64,000 nt of DNA from Oceanimonas sp. GK1 (GCF_000243075.1 NC_016745.1:2063001-2127000), one strand, 5' to 3'. Counted from the first letter of the stretch, positions 7,116 through 16,053 are shown. Notes: generated by a model from the sequence alone, not told the origin. A program made the numbers and translations.

Positions 7116-8708
7116 TTGATTTCCACCAACAACATCACCATGCAGTTCGGCGCCAAGCCGTTGTTTGAAAATATTTCCGTCAAGTTCGGCGACGGCAACC
7201 GTTATGGCCTGATTGGCGCCAACGGTTGCGGCAAGTCCACCTTTATGAAAATCCTGGGCGGGGATCTGGAGCCCAGCGCCGGTAACGTGAGCCTGGACGT
7301 GAACGAGCGCATTGGTAAGCTGCGCCAGGATCAGTTCGCCTATGAAAACGAGCGGGTACTGGACGTGGTGATGATGGGGCATGCCGAGCTGTGGGCCGCC
7401 ATTCATGAGCGCGACAGCATTTACGCCAACCTGGAAGCCAGCGACGAAGACTACATGCGCGCCGCCGAGCTGGAAGGCCTGGTGGCGGAATACGATGGCT
7501 ACACCGCCGAAGCCCGGGCCGGCGAACTGCTGCTGGGCGTGGGCATTCCGCTGGAGCAGCACCAGGGGCCCATGAGCGAGGTGGCACCGGGCTGGAAACT
7601 GCGGGTGCTGCTGGCCCAGGCGCTGTTTTCCGATCCGGATGTGCTGCTGCTCGACGAGCCCACCAACAACCTGGATATCGACACCATCCGCTGGCTGGAA
7701 GGGGCGCTGAACGACCGTAACAGCACCATGATCATCATTTCCCACGACCGCCATTTCCTGAACAGCGTCTGCACCCACATGGCGGATCTGGATTACGGCG
7801 AGCTCAGGGTGTATCCGGGCAACTACGACGATTACATGCTGGCTGCCACCCAGGCCCGGGAGCGGCTGCTGGCCGACAACGCCAAGAAAAAGGCGCAGAT
7901 CGCCGAGCTGCAGTCGTTTGTGTCCCGCTTCAGTGCCAACGCCTCCAAGGCACGCCAGGCCACCTCCCGGGCCAAGCAGATCGACAAGATCAAGCTGGAA
8001 GAGGTCAAGGCGTCCAGCCGCCAGAATCCCTTCATCCGTTTTGAGCAGGACAAAAAGCTCTATCGCAACATTCTGGAAGTGGAAGGCCTGGCCAAGGGCT
8101 ATGGCGAGACACCCTTGTTTAAAAACCTGAGCATGATGGTGGAAGTGGGCGAGCGCATTGCCATTCTGGGTACCAACGGCATCGGTAAATCCACCCTGGT
8201 GAAAACCCTGGTGGGCGAGCTGACCCCGGACAGCGGCACCATCAAGTGGTCGGAAAACGCCAGCATTGGTTATTACGCTCAGGATCATGCCGCCGACTTT
8301 GACACCGATCTCACCGTGTTCGAGTGGATGAGCCAGTGGCAGCAGGAAGGAGACGACGAGCAGACCGTGCGTTCCATTCTGGGCCGGCTGCTGTTCAGCC
8401 AGGACGACATCAAGAAGAAGGTGGGCGTGCTGTCGGGCGGTGAGCAGGGGCGCATGTTGTTTGGCAAGCTGATGATGCACAAGCCCAACATTCTGGTGAT
8501 GGACGAGCCCACCAACCACCTGGACATGGAATCCATCGAGTCGCTGAACATGGCGCTGGAAATGTACCCCGGCACCCTGATCTTCGTGTCTCACGATCGG
8601 GAATTCGTGTCGTCCCTGGCCACCCGCATTCTGGAGCTGAGTGAAAACGGCATTCGCGACTTCAGCGGCAGCTACGACGACTACCTGCGCGAGCAGGGCG
8701 TGGTCTGA
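7116..8708 (+). CDS. ybiT: ABC-F ATPase YbiT
   Basis: A 530-residue soluble ABC-F protein with two nucleotide-binding domains and no membrane part. Walker A motifs are GANGCGKST and GTNGIGKST; both domains have the ABC signature region and DEPTNNLD / DEPTNHLD Walker B segments. ABC-F proteins bind the ribosomal E site and rescue or tune translation. The interdomain linker [20 protein letters not shown] matches E. coli YbiT. A TTG at 7116 gives exactly the E. coli length (530), so I prefer it to the upstream TTG at 7062 that adds 18 unaligned residues. It is a single gene followed by a hairpin. Confidence 0.92.
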   Translation: MISTNNITMQFGAKPLFENISVKFGDGNRYGLIGANGCGKSTFMKILGGDLEPSAGNVSLDVNERIGKLRQDQFAYENERVLDVVMMGHAELWAAIHERDSIYANLEASDEDYMRAAELEGLVAEYDGYTAEARAGELLLGVGIPLEQHQGPMSEVAPGWKLRVLLAQALFSDPDVLLLDEPTNNLDIDTIRWLEGALNDRNSTMIIISHDRHFLNSVCTHMADLDYGELRVYPGNYDDYMLAATQARERLLADNAKKKAQIAELQSFVSRFSANASKARQATSRAKQIDKIKLEEVKASSRQNPFIRFEQDKKLYRNILEVEGLAKGYGETPLFKNLSMMVEVGERIAILGTNGIGKSTLVKTLVGELTPDSGTIKWSENASIGYYAQDHAADFDTDLTVFEWMSQWQQEGDDEQTVRSILGRLLFSQDDIKKKVGVLSGGEQGRMLFGKLMMHKPNILVMDEPTNHLDMESIESLNMALEMYPGTLIFVSHDREFVSSLATRILELSENGIRDFSGSYDDYLREQGVV

Positions 8709-8718
8709 TCCGTTTTGT

Positions 8719-8741
8719 CGCCCCCGCGAAGGCGGGGGCCA
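8719..8741. repeat. REP-like palindrome, copy 1
   Basis: CCCCCGC-GAAG-GCGGGGG, seven-base perfect stem with a four-base loop, between the converging ybiT and usp genes. The minus strand reads almost the same as the copy at 49284-49309 (CCCCCGCCTTCGCGGGGG core plus GACA), so this is a dispersed intergenic element. Confidence 0.7.
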
Positions 8742-8754
8742 CAGCTTAACCAAC

Positions 8755-8786
8755 AAAAAACGCCGGACAGTGTCCGGCGTTTTTTT
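8755..8786. terminator. Bidirectional terminator between ybiT and usp
   Basis: Stem CGCCGGAC / GTCCGGCG, loop of three, preceded by six A and followed by seven T. It terminates ybiT on the plus strand and the usp gene on the minus strand. Confidence 0.88.
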
Positions 8787-8804
8787 ATTTGGCGTGCGAG
8801 TGTA

Positions 8805-9659
8805 TCAGCGCAGGATCAGCATGGGCTTGTGGGACTCCTGCAGCATCAGATCGGTAATGCTGCCCAGCAGCCACAGCCGAATGCGCGAGTGGCCATAGGC
8901 GCCCATCACCATCAGATCCATGTTCTGCTTTTCCTGATAGGCCAGCAGGTTTTTCTTCACTTCTCCCTGCAGCAGGGCGGCGGTGGCCTGATGGCCGTGA
9001 TCTTCCAGCAGCTGGCGCGCGGCTTCCAGTTGAGCCTGTTTTTCCTCGCTGGGGCCGGCCACCATCACCACATGGCATTCCAGTCCCTTGAACAGCGGGG
9101 ATTTGGCGATGTAGTCCACGCACTTGCGGGTGGTGTCGCTGCCGTCAAAGGCAATCATGATACGCTGGGGCGTAGTGAATTCGCCGTCGGTCAGCAGCAG
9201 CGGCTTGTCGGTGGTGCGGATCACCTGCTCCACATGGCTGCCCAGGCGTTCCGGGCTGTCGTCTTCGTTGGTGCCCCGGCGACCCAGTACCACCAGATCG
9301 GCATAGTCGTCATACTGCTCCAGTACCTGCACCAGGCGGCCCTCGCGGGAAATGGTGCGCGGCTCGGGGTAGCCGGCCTGCTGCACATGCGCGCTGGCCT
9401 GCGCCAGTACCAGCCGGCTCTGCTCCCGGGCCAGCTCGGCCCGCTTTTTATCGAGTTCCACCAGCTCGGCCTGAATGCTGTCCTGGGCGCTGAGGCTGGC
9501 GGCAGCACCCATGTTCAGCAACATGGTGGGCTCGGGCTTGTGCAACACGTTCAGCAGCACCAGGGAGGCGGACAGCTGCTGGGCAGCCCAGGCCGCATAA
9601 TCGCAAACGCAGGCGGTGTGTTTGGAGCCATCGATACCGGCCAGTACATTGGTGCTCAT
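8805..9659 (-). CDS. Tandem-domain universal stress protein, SulP-associated type
   Basis: A 284-residue protein with two UspA domains: MSTNVLAGIDGSKHTACV at the start and RIMIAFDGSDTTRKCVD from about residue 164. The C-terminal domain has a full ATP-binding pattern, MGAYGHSRIRLWLLGSITDLML. It is clearly a paralogue of the gene at 10290-11144, with the same length and motifs. The 315-base space upstream contains two FNR-like boxes and the start of a small exported protein on the other strand. Usp proteins with this layout are often induced under low oxygen in gammaproteobacteria. The exact role is not known. Confidence 0.88.
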   Translation of the reverse strand: MSTNVLAGIDGSKHTACVCDYAAWAAQQLSASLVLLNVLHKPEPTMLLNMGAAASLSAQDSIQAELVELDKKRAELAREQSRLVLAQASAHVQQAGYPEPRTISREGRLVQVLEQYDDYADLVVLGRRGTNEDDSPERLGSHVEQVIRTTDKPLLLTDGEFTTPQRIMIAFDGSDTTRKCVDYIAKSPLFKGLECHVVMVAGPSEEKQAQLEAARQLLEDHGHQATAALLQGEVKKNLLAYQEKQNMDLMVMGAYGHSRIRLWLLGSITDLMLQESHKPMLILR

Positions 9660-9795
9660 CTTTTTTATCCTGATAGGTGATTGATGTGAAAAAGAATTGC
9701 GGGGGCTTATGAGTCAGCACTCTAACACAGTTTGCGGGGGAGAAAAGTACCCGCCATGGCTTTTGAACCGGGCCCATTTTGCGGGAACGACTCGT

Positions 9796-9809
9796 TTGGC
9801 ATAGATCAA
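9796..9809. promoter_or_regulatory. FNR/ANR-like box (weak)
   Basis: TTGGC-ATAG-ATCAA matches the FNR consensus TTGAT-N4-ATCAA at eight of ten positions. It lies about 140 bases upstream of the minus-strand usp gene. Weak alone; it gains weight from the better box 50 bases away. Confidence 0.35.
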
Positions 9810-9849
9810 TAAAAAAAGCAAAAAAAATGTCAAAATAATTGTAATTATC

Positions 9850-9863
9850 TTGATGCAGGTCAA
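9850..9863. promoter_or_regulatory. FNR/ANR-like box
   Basis: TTGAT-GCAG-GTCAA matches TTGAT-N4-ATCAA at nine of ten positions. It lies 112 bases before the start of the small exported protein at 9975 and 190 bases before the divergent usp gene. A TATAG-type -10 candidate follows within ten bases, closer than the usual class II spacing, so whether the box would activate or repress is uncertain. Confidence 0.5.
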
Positions 9864-9974
9864 CTCTTATAGGGTAAGCGTTGGGTTAGCCAACGTCCAG
9901 ATGTGCCCGAAGGCCACTCGTGCTGACCGCCTGTGATGGCGGGTGACGGCGCGAGTCTTGACAGGAGATGTACC

Positions 9975-10166
9975 ATGAAGACCGTCATGTCAGTCATGCT
10001 TGCCGCCGTGTTTGCGCTGAGCATGGTGCCGCTTCATACCAGCGCGGCTACCGCCAGCCAACCGGTGGCCGATACCCTTTCTTCCAGAGGCGATGGTGCC
10101 GATAACCGGCAGTGCCGCATGATGGAAAAACAGGGCAAAAAACTGCCCGGTTTCTGCCGGCCCTGA
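9975..10166 (+). CDS. Small exported protein of unknown function
   Basis: A 63-residue open frame with a clean AGGAG eight bases before its ATG. It has a signal peptide (MKTVMSVMLAAVFALSMVPL, probable cut after HTSAATA or nearby). The mature part is about 36-40 residues, hydrophilic, ending NRQCRMMEKQGKKLPGFCRP with two cysteines that could form a disulfide. It is followed by its own terminator and has a nearly perfect FNR-like box upstream. It is sandwiched between two divergent or codirectional Usp genes. I do not recognise the family; a periplasmic stress-related peptide is a guess from context. Confidence 0.6.
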   Translation: MKTVMSVMLAAVFALSMVPLHTSAATASQPVADTLSSRGDGADNRQCRMMEKQGKKLPGFCRP

Positions 10167-10194
10167 TCGCCCTGATACCGCTGATGTGGATACA

Positions 10195-10220
10195 AAAGGA
10201 GCCGTTGCGGCTCCTTTGTT
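10195..10220 (+). terminator. Terminator after small exported gene
   Basis: AAAGGAGCC-GTTGC-GGCTCCTTT, a nine-base perfect stem, followed by GTTCTTTT. It ends the small exported gene and faces the usp gene coming from the other side. Confidence 0.75.
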
Positions 10221-10289
10221 CTTTTCTGGGTTCCAAACGGTGAAAAGGAAAACCCGCCAGCACCGCCCGGGGCGGCAGTCCGCTACAGC

Positions 10290-11144
10290 TCACCGCAAGA
10301 CAAGCAACGGCGCCTGGGCATCCCGGATCATGGCGGTGGTGGTGCTGCCCACCAGCCACTGGCGAATGCGGGAGTGGCCGTAGGCGCCCATGATCATCAG
10401 CTCCATGCCGTGCTGTTGCTGATAGCCGGTGAGGGCCTTGTCGGCCTCGCCGGGCACGATGGCGGTCACGGCCGTGATCCCCGCCTGCGCCAGCCATTGC
10501 CGTGCCCATTCCAGCTGGGCCCGGTTGTCGTCGGTGTCGGCACCGGCCAGCACCAGGTGCAGCTCCAGCCCTTTGAACAGCGGACTGGCGGCCAGCATTT
10601 CCACGCCCTTGCGGGTGGTGGCGCTGCCGTCAAAGGCCAGCATGACTTTTTCGGGAGAGCGAAACTCCTCCAGGGTCACCAGAATGGGCCGGTGCAGGGC
10701 ACGGATCACCTGCTCCACATGGCTGCCCAGGTGAGCATGGGCCGACCCGGAGGCCTCGCCGTGGCGGCCCAGCACCAGCAGCCGGGTGCTGGGCTCAAGC
10801 TCCATCAGGGTATCCACCAGGGCGCCGTGGCGCTGCAGGGTGTCGGGGCGGGTCACCCCGCTTTCCTGGGCCCGCGCCCTGGCGGCCTCCAGCATCAGCC
10901 GGCCCTGCTCCCTGGCCAGCTTGCCCCGTTGTTCATCGAGCTCGGCCAGCTCTGCCAGCAACTGTTCCTGGCTGCCCAGGCCAATGCTGCCACTCAGGTT
11001 GCCCTGCACCGGTGGTGCTTCCCGGTCGAGCACATGCACAAAGGTCAGGGGCGCATTCAGGCGCTGGCTGGCCCAGCCGGCCCAGTCGCATACCGCGGCC
11101 GCATGGCCGGAGCCGTCGATACAGGCCAATACTTGTTCGGTCAT
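10290..11144 (-). CDS. Tandem-domain universal stress protein next to SulP
   Basis: A 284-residue tandem UspA protein (MTEQVLACIDGSGHAAAVCD at the start; VMLAFDGSATTRKGVEM opens the second domain; IMGAYGHSRIRQWLVGSTTTAM is the ATP-binding motif). The ATG at 11144 is preceded by GAGAGGGAAAGAAG; an in-frame ATG six codons earlier would overlap the sulP stop and has no good ribosome site. It directly follows sulP (17-base gap) and is surely co-transcribed with it. SulP-Usp pairs are common, suggesting that Usp regulates or senses the transporter's activity; this is inference. Closest relative in the window is the gene at 8805-9659. Confidence 0.88.
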   Translation of the reverse strand: MTEQVLACIDGSGHAAAVCDWAGWASQRLNAPLTFVHVLDREAPPVQGNLSGSIGLGSQEQLLAELAELDEQRGKLAREQGRLMLEAARARAQESGVTRPDTLQRHGALVDTLMELEPSTRLLVLGRHGEASGSAHAHLGSHVEQVIRALHRPILVTLEEFRSPEKVMLAFDGSATTRKGVEMLAASPLFKGLELHLVLAGADTDDNRAQLEWARQWLAQAGITAVTAIVPGEADKALTGYQQQHGMELMIMGAYGHSRIRQWLVGSTTTAMIRDAQAPLLVLR

Positions 11145-11161
11145 CTTCTTTCCCTCTCTCA

Positions 11162-12646
11162 TTAGTGGCCCATCAGCTTTTCTACCGCTTGCGGGTCGTT
11201 GTGAACGGCGAAACGATCCACCAGGGTGGCACTGGCCTCATTCAGACCAACAATATCCACCTCGGTGCCTTCCCGGCGGAACTTGATCACCACCTTGTCG
11301 AGGGCGCTGATGGCGGTAATGTCCCAGAAGTGGGCACGGCTCAGATCGATACGCACCTTATCGACCACTTCCTTGAAATCAAACTCATTGATGAACTGCT
11401 CGGCCGAGGTAAAGAATACCTGGCCCACCACTCGGTATTCCCGGGTGCCGTCGGCGGCTTTTTCCGAACCGATGTACAGGACCTGGCCCACCTTGTTGGC
11501 AAAGAACAGGGCGCTGAGCAGCACACCCACCAGCACACCCCAGGCCAGGTTGTGACTGTAGACCACCACGGCCACGGTGGCGATCATCACCAGACTGGTG
11601 CTTTTGGGGTGGGTTTTGAGGTTCTTGACGGACTCCCAGCTGAAAGTGCCGATAGACACCATGATCATCACCGCCACCAGGGCTGCCATGGGGATCTGCG
11701 ACACCCAGGGGCCGAGGAACACCACCAGGATCAGCAGTACCACGCCTGCCACCAGGGTGGACAGCCGGCCGCGACCGCCGGATTTCACGTTGATGATGGA
11801 CTGGCCAATCATGGCACAGCCGGCCATGCCGCCCAGCAGACCGGCACCGATATTGGCCAGCCCCTGACCCTTGCACTCGCGGTTTTTGTCGCTCTTGGTG
11901 TCGGTGAGGTCATCCACTATGGTGGCGGTCATCATCGACTCCAGCAGGCCCACCACGGCCAGCGACAGGGAGTAGGGCAGAATAATGGCCAGGGTGTCGA
12001 GGTTGAGCGGCACATCGGGCCACAGGAACACCGGCAGGGTGTCGGGCAGCTCGCCCATGTCGCCGACGGTGCGCACATCAATGCCAAAGGCGATAGCCAC
12101 TATTGTCAGGCTGACAATGCACACCAGCGGTGAGGGCAGCAGTTTACCGACCACCGGCACCAGCGGCAGCAGGTAGATAATCCCCAAGCCGGCGGCGGTC
12201 ATGGCATACACGTGCCAGGTGACATTGGTCAGCTCCGGCAACTGGGCCATGAAAATCAGAATGGCCAGGGCGTTGACGAAGCCGGTGACCACGGAGCGGG
12301 ACACAAAGCGCATCAGCTCACCCAGGCGCAGGTAGCCGGCGACTATCTGGAACAGGCCGCACAGCAGGGTGGCGGCGAGCAGGTATTCCAGGCCGTGCTC
12401 CTTCACCAGAGTGACCATCAGCAGCGCCATGGCGCCGGTGGCGGCGGAGATCATGCCCGGCCGGCCGCCCACAAAGGCGATAATGACGGCGATACAGAAG
12501 GAGGCGTACAGGCCGACCTTGGGATCGACCCCGGCGATAATGGAAAAGGCGACGGCTTCCGGGATCAGCGCCAGGGCAACGACAATGCCGGCCAGCACAT
12601 CGCCGCGCACGTTCGAAAACCAGGTTTGTTTGATACTGGGTAACAT
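11162..12646 (-). CDS. SulP-family anion permease with STAS domain
   Basis: A 494-residue SLC26/SulP transporter. About residues 1-380 form the hydrophobic transport domain starting [22 protein letters not shown], with the early GLYASF segment and LVSRSV-type conserved stretch [15 protein letters not shown]-terminal cytoplasmic STAS domain (about 390-494) contains [20 protein letters not shown]. Substrates in this family are sulfate, bicarbonate, dicarboxylates or chloride; the neighbours do not decide. The ATG giving [12 protein letters not shown] is chosen because the upstream extension is not conserved in character and is rich in Arg and Ser. The downstream usp gene is in the same unit. 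Confidence 0.85.
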   Translation of the reverse strand: MLPSIKQTWFSNVRGDVLAGIVVALALIPEAVAFSIIAGVDPKVGLYASFCIAVIIAFVGGRPGMISAATGAMALLMVTLVKEHGLEYLLAATLLCGLFQIVAGYLRLGELMRFVSRSVVTGFVNALAILIFMAQLPELTNVTWHVYAMTAAGLGIIYLLPLVPVVGKLLPSPLVCIVSLTIVAIAFGIDVRTVGDMGELPDTLPVFLWPDVPLNLDTLAIILPYSLSLAVVGLLESMMTATIVDDLTDTKSDKNRECKGQGLANIGAGLLGGMAGCAMIGQSIINVKSGGRGRLSTLVAGVVLLILVVFLGPWVSQIPMAALVAVMIMVSIGTFSWESVKNLKTHPKSTSLVMIATVAVVVYSHNLAWGVLVGVLLSALFFANKVGQVLYIGSEKAADGTREYRVVGQVFFTSAEQFINEFDFKEVVDKVRIDLSRAHFWDITAISALDKVVIKFRREGTEVDIVGLNEASATLVDRFAVHNDPQAVEKLMGH

Positions 12647-13019
12647 GATGATGGTTCCAGGTTGTGGATAAACGCAATCCATGCCAGATGATAACGAGCG
12701 AGAAGCATGGTATTCAGGTTTTAATCGGGTACAGCAGAACGCTCGCCAGGGCGAGTGAGAGGCCGCCAAGGCGTGGCGGAAGGGGAGAGCAAAGGCTAGG
12801 GTGGCGTAACGCCGTTATTCATAAATTTCATAAAGGTATAATTTTTTATAAGCTCTATTGGTAAGGCAGGGCGTATTATAGATAGCCGGCCGTCCGGTAA
12901 CAAGGTCGAATAGGACTCCCTTACTGGCACGTGGTTTGCTAGTCATTGAGTGGCAGTGAATATAGTGCCAAACCATGGCAGAACAGATGAACAATTGCAC
13001 CGAAAAGGAGCTGAACTGA
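12647..13019. other. Divergent intergenic region sulP/psiE
   Basis: No gene is credible in these 373 bases. A run TTCATAAAGGTATAATTTTTTATAAG near 12827 is a possible promoter zone (TATAAT at 12837-12842 on the plus strand). A seven-base inverted pair, TGGTTTG and CAAACCA, flanks about 33 bases just before psiE. I looked for a PHO box before psiE and did not find a clear one. Confidence 0.45.
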
Positions 13020-13421
13020 ATGAGCGATAACAGAATGCTGGGCAGCAGGGTACTGGATGCCCTGCAGCATCTCGGCCTTATCATCGTGGCCATCGCCACC
13101 GTGGTGGCGGTGGGCATAGAGGTCAACACCATGTGGCAGAACAGGACGGTGACCCTGGCGGATCTGCTGCTGATGTTCATCTACCTGGAAGTGCTGGCCA
13201 TGGTGGCCATCTATCTGCGTTCGGGCAAGTTGCCCATTCGCATTCCGCTCTATATCGCCATTGTGGCCCTGGCCCGTTACCTCATCCTCGACATGAAGGG
13301 CATGGACAACTGGCGGCTGATCACCGTGGCCGGCGCCGCCCTGGTGCTGGCCCTGGCGATTCTGGTGATCCGTTTTGGCCATGTGCGCTATCCCTACGGC
13401 AAGGACGAAGGCGGACACTAA
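13020..13421 (+). CDS. psiE: PsiE family inner-membrane protein
   Basis: A 133-residue protein with four membrane helices and the PsiE features: an N-terminal LGLIIVAIATVVAVGIEV helix, LADLLLMFIYLEVLAMV, the RIPLYIAIVALARYLILD segment and a C-terminal helix ending RFGHVRYPYG. PsiE in E. coli is induced by phosphate starvation and its function is unknown. An AAGGAG site lies ten bases before the ATG. The stop is five bases before a heptamer repeat array. No obvious PHO box precedes it. Confidence 0.85.
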   Translation: MSDNRMLGSRVLDALQHLGLIIVAIATVVAVGIEVNTMWQNRTVTLADLLLMFIYLEVLAMVAIYLRSGKLPIRIPLYIAIVALARYLILDMKGMDNWRLITVAGAALVLALAILVIRFGHVRYPYGKDEGGH

Positions 13422-13425
13422 ACTG

Positions 13426-13526
13426 TGGGGACTGGGGACTGGGGACTGGGGACTGGAGGCTAGGGATTGGTGCAGTTTCCTGTTCCTGTTCCTGATTCCA
13501 ATCCCTAATCCCTAATCCCTAATCCC
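13426..13526. repeat. Heptamer tandem arrays forming a hairpin
   Basis: Four copies of TGGGGAC (13426-13453), two degenerate copies, three of TTCCTG, and then AATCCCT three times plus AATCCC (13500-13526). TAGGGATTGG at 13461-13470 is the exact reverse complement of CCAATCCCTA at 13498-13507, so the element can fold into a hairpin. It fills the space between the ends of psiE and the converging antiporter gene. Such heptanucleotide arrays resemble the STRR repeats known in cyanobacteria. Confidence 0.9.
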
Positions 13527-13533
13527 GGTACAC

Positions 13534-15108
13534 TCACCCGGCGTGCTCTATCACATGGCGGGCAAAGCCGCTGCCCGCTTCCTCATAGATGTTGAACACT
13601 TCGTCCGCGCCCAGCTCGCGTAACTGGGCGCCTTCTTCCGGATAGCGAATAATGGCGGCTACCCGGCCCTGAAAATTGGCATGGCGAATTTGCTCCAGGG
13701 CGTACAGGTTACCGGCATGGTTGGGCATGGCCAGGAAGATGTATTCCAGCTGGCTGTTGATATTGGTCTTGTCCCAGAAATCCGAGTCCGAGGCGTCGCC
13801 CTTGATCACGTTGATATCCAGCTCCCGCAACAGGGGGATTTTTTTCTCGTCCGAGTCGATACCCATCAGTTTCTTGTGGGGGTTGACCTTTTCCAGCTCC
13901 ATATAGGCTCCCTGGCCGATACGGCCCATGCCCACGATCAGAATATTGGCATCCCCCAGCTGAATGGGCATGTCGTCCGGATGCAGTCGGCTGGGGTCCC
14001 GGGGAGACAGGCGGTGCATCATGCGGCGATAGATATTTTCGTTGTTGGCGTTGAGCGGCGCCGACGCCACAAAGGAAATGGCCAGGGCGATGGAGGCGAC
14101 AATCACCCAGTCGTTGCTCAGCATGCCCTGCTGCGCCGCCAGGGCCGCCACGATCAGGCCGAACTCGGAAAAGTTGCTCAGGCTCAGGGTGCCCAGCAGG
14201 GCGGTGCGCGGGCGCAGGTAGCAGCGTTTGTACAGCTGGTAGTACAGCAGGCTTTTCAGAGGCAGGGCCAGCAGCAGGATGAGCGAGATCCACAGGGTAT
14301 CCAGGGTGGGCATGCCGTTCAGGCCAATGTTCAGGAAAAAGGCCACCAGGAACAGCTCTTTCATGTTGAAGAACGACTTGGCCAGCTCCGCCGCGCTGTA
14401 GTGGGACGCCAGCATCATGCCGATGATAAGCGCCCCAAGGTCACCCTTGAGCCCCACCAGCTGAAAGCCGCCGTAGCCCACCACCAGCGCCAGGAACACC
14501 GCGAACAGGGTCTGCAGCTCGCCGTGGCCGGCCCGCTCCAGAATGCGGCAGAACACCGGGCGTAGCAGCGGCAGCAGGACCAGCAGGGCCAGCGCCCAGG
14601 GGCTGGGCACCTTGCCGGCGGAGATGCTGAGAAAGGCCACCGCAAACAGGTCTTGCATCACCAGCACGCCGATGGCGACCACCCCGTAGAAGGTGTTCAT
14701 GTCGCTGCGCTCTTCCAGCACCTTGACCGCAAACACCGTGCTGGAAAAACTGAGGGCAAAGGCCATCAGCATGGCCTGCTGCCATTGCAGCTCCTGGGCC
14801 AGGGCAAAGCCCAGGGCCTTGATGCCGAGCAGCACCAGGGTAAACAGCGCCGTGGAGGACACAATGTGCCCGCAGGCGGTGCCCCAGACTTCCTTGCGCA
14901 GCAGGGTCTTGATGTCGAGTTTCAGTCCGATGCTGAACAGCAGCAGGGTCACCCCCAGATTGGCGAGGGTGTCGAGGGTGGCATTGGGCTCATAGCCCAT
15001 GGCGTTGAGCACAAAGCCGGCGGCGAGAAAGCCGATCAGCGGCGGCAGGCCAATCAAATAAACGGCGAAGCCGCAGCCAAAGGCGACGGCAATAAAAACG
15101 GGATCCAT
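13534..15108 (-). CDS. CPA2 monovalent cation:proton antiporter with RCK-N domain
   Basis: About 524 residues. The N-terminal two thirds is a CPA2 Na+/H+ exchanger domain of 12-13 helices (MDPVFIAVAFGCGFAVYLIG, then LLLFSIGLKLDI and QDLFAVAFLS). A cytoplasmic RCK/TrkA-N domain begins at ANILIVGMGRIGQGAYM, a Rossmann GxGxxG motif for NAD(H). It is the KefB/KefC/YbaL type and probably exchanges K+ or Na+ for protons under control of nucleotide or glutathione binding. There is no TrkA-C domain and no KefF/KefG partner nearby, so a strict KefC role is doubtful. The ATG at 15108 begins the first helix; the longer open frame upstream is not typical. Confidence 0.85.
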   Translation of the reverse strand: MDPVFIAVAFGCGFAVYLIGLPPLIGFLAAGFVLNAMGYEPNATLDTLANLGVTLLLFSIGLKLDIKTLLRKEVWGTACGHIVSSTALFTLVLLGIKALGFALAQELQWQQAMLMAFALSFSSTVFAVKVLEERSDMNTFYGVVAIGVLVMQDLFAVAFLSISAGKVPSPWALALLVLLPLLRPVFCRILERAGHGELQTLFAVFLALVVGYGGFQLVGLKGDLGALIIGMMLASHYSAAELAKSFFNMKELFLVAFFLNIGLNGMPTLDTLWISLILLLALPLKSLLYYQLYKRCYLRPRTALLGTLSLSNFSEFGLIVAALAAQQGMLSNDWVIVASIALAISFVASAPLNANNENIYRRMMHRLSPRDPSRLHPDDMPIQLGDANILIVGMGRIGQGAYMELEKVNPHKKLMGIDSDEKKIPLLRELDINVIKGDASDSDFWDKTNINSQLEYIFLAMPNHAGNLYALEQIRHANFQGRVAAIIRYPEEGAQLRELGADEVFNIYEEAGSGFARHVIEHAG

Positions 15109-15210
15109 GATGTACTTGTTATAGGTTGCGGCTCCTGAGGTGGCGCTATAGTCCGTGTTCAGGCCGCACTTTGTCAACAAAGGCGGCCAGTTTGAAGCCG
15201 GTTTTATGGG

Positions 15211-15963
15211 TCAGAACAAATCGATGTCGGCGGCGGAGGCGTAAATGTGCTGGGGCCGGAACGGCATTTTATCGATGTCGGCCACCTGGCTGACCCCGGT
15301 CAGCACCAGTATGGTTTCCAGCCCGGCCTGAAAGCCGGCGAGAATGTCGGTGCGCAGGTTGTCGCCCACGATCAGGGTGTTCTCGGAATGGGCGTCCATG
15401 TGGTTGAGGGCGGCGCGCACTATCCAGGCGCTGGGCTTGCCCACGTAAAACGGCTTTTTGCCGGTCATGCGTTCAATGGGGGCGCACAGGGCGCCGCAGG
15501 CCGGGTGCATCTGGGGGCCGTGGGTATCCGGGTTGGTGGCGATAAAGCGGGCGCCGTCGGCCACGAAGCGGGCGGCCATCTGGATCATGCTCCAGTTGTA
15601 GTTGCGGGTTTCGCCCACCACCACAAAGTCGGGGTCGATGTCGGTGATGGTGAAGCCGGCCTTGTACAGCTCGTGGATCAGCGCCCCCTCACCGATGACA
15701 TAGGCCTTCTCGCCACTCTGGCGCTTGAGAAAGTCGGCGGTGGCCATGGCCGAGGTGTAAAAGCAGTGCTCCGGCACTTCGATGCCCGCCGAATAGAAAC
15801 GGTTCTGCAGATCCTTCGGCGTTTGCGCCGGATAGTTGGTGAGAAACAGCAGGTTCATGTTCTGCTCCAGCACACGGCGTACAAAACCGTCGGCGCCGGG
15901 AATGAGATCGTTGTTGTGCAGGATAACGCCGTCGATATCACAGATCAGGTTGTTCTTGTGCAT
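15211..15963 (-). CDS. nagD: NagD-type HAD phosphatase
   Basis: A 250-residue cytoplasmic HAD-superfamily phosphatase, the same length as E. coli NagD. Motif I is CDIDGVILHN with the nucleophilic Asp pair; motif II lies in LLFLTNYPAQTP; the lysine motif is in GKPSAWIVRAAL; motif III is VGDNLRTDI. NagD dephosphorylates nucleoside monophosphates, with preference for UMP. In E. coli it sits in the nag operon; here it is away from any amino-sugar genes, between an antiporter and mtgA. GGAGC is placed before the ATG. Confidence 0.92.
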   Translation of the reverse strand: MHKNNLICDIDGVILHNNDLIPGADGFVRRVLEQNMNLLFLTNYPAQTPKDLQNRFYSAGIEVPEHCFYTSAMATADFLKRQSGEKAYVIGEGALIHELYKAGFTITDIDPDFVVVGETRNYNWSMIQMAARFVADGARFIATNPDTHGPQMHPACGALCAPIERMTGKKPFYVGKPSAWIVRAALNHMDAHSENTLIVGDNLRTDILAGFQAGLETILVLTGVSQVADIDKMPFRPQHIYASAADIDLF

Positions 15964-16053
15964 TGATGCTCCTTGTACCGGGTGCTCGTGCCGGTCTGGT
16001 TCCCACTGTGTTGCCAGAGTATGACAGTTTCATGACGACGGGAACGGCTTTTG

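Noticed and set aside
7098-8756. 552-codon open frame antisense to ybiT
   Set aside because: Shadow of a GC-rich gene with strong codon bias; translation is low-complexity (His, Gly, Gln, Val rich) and ybiT is certain.
12900-13019. PHO box before psiE
   Set aside because: I looked for two CTGTCAT-like repeats with four-base spacing and did not find a credible pair.
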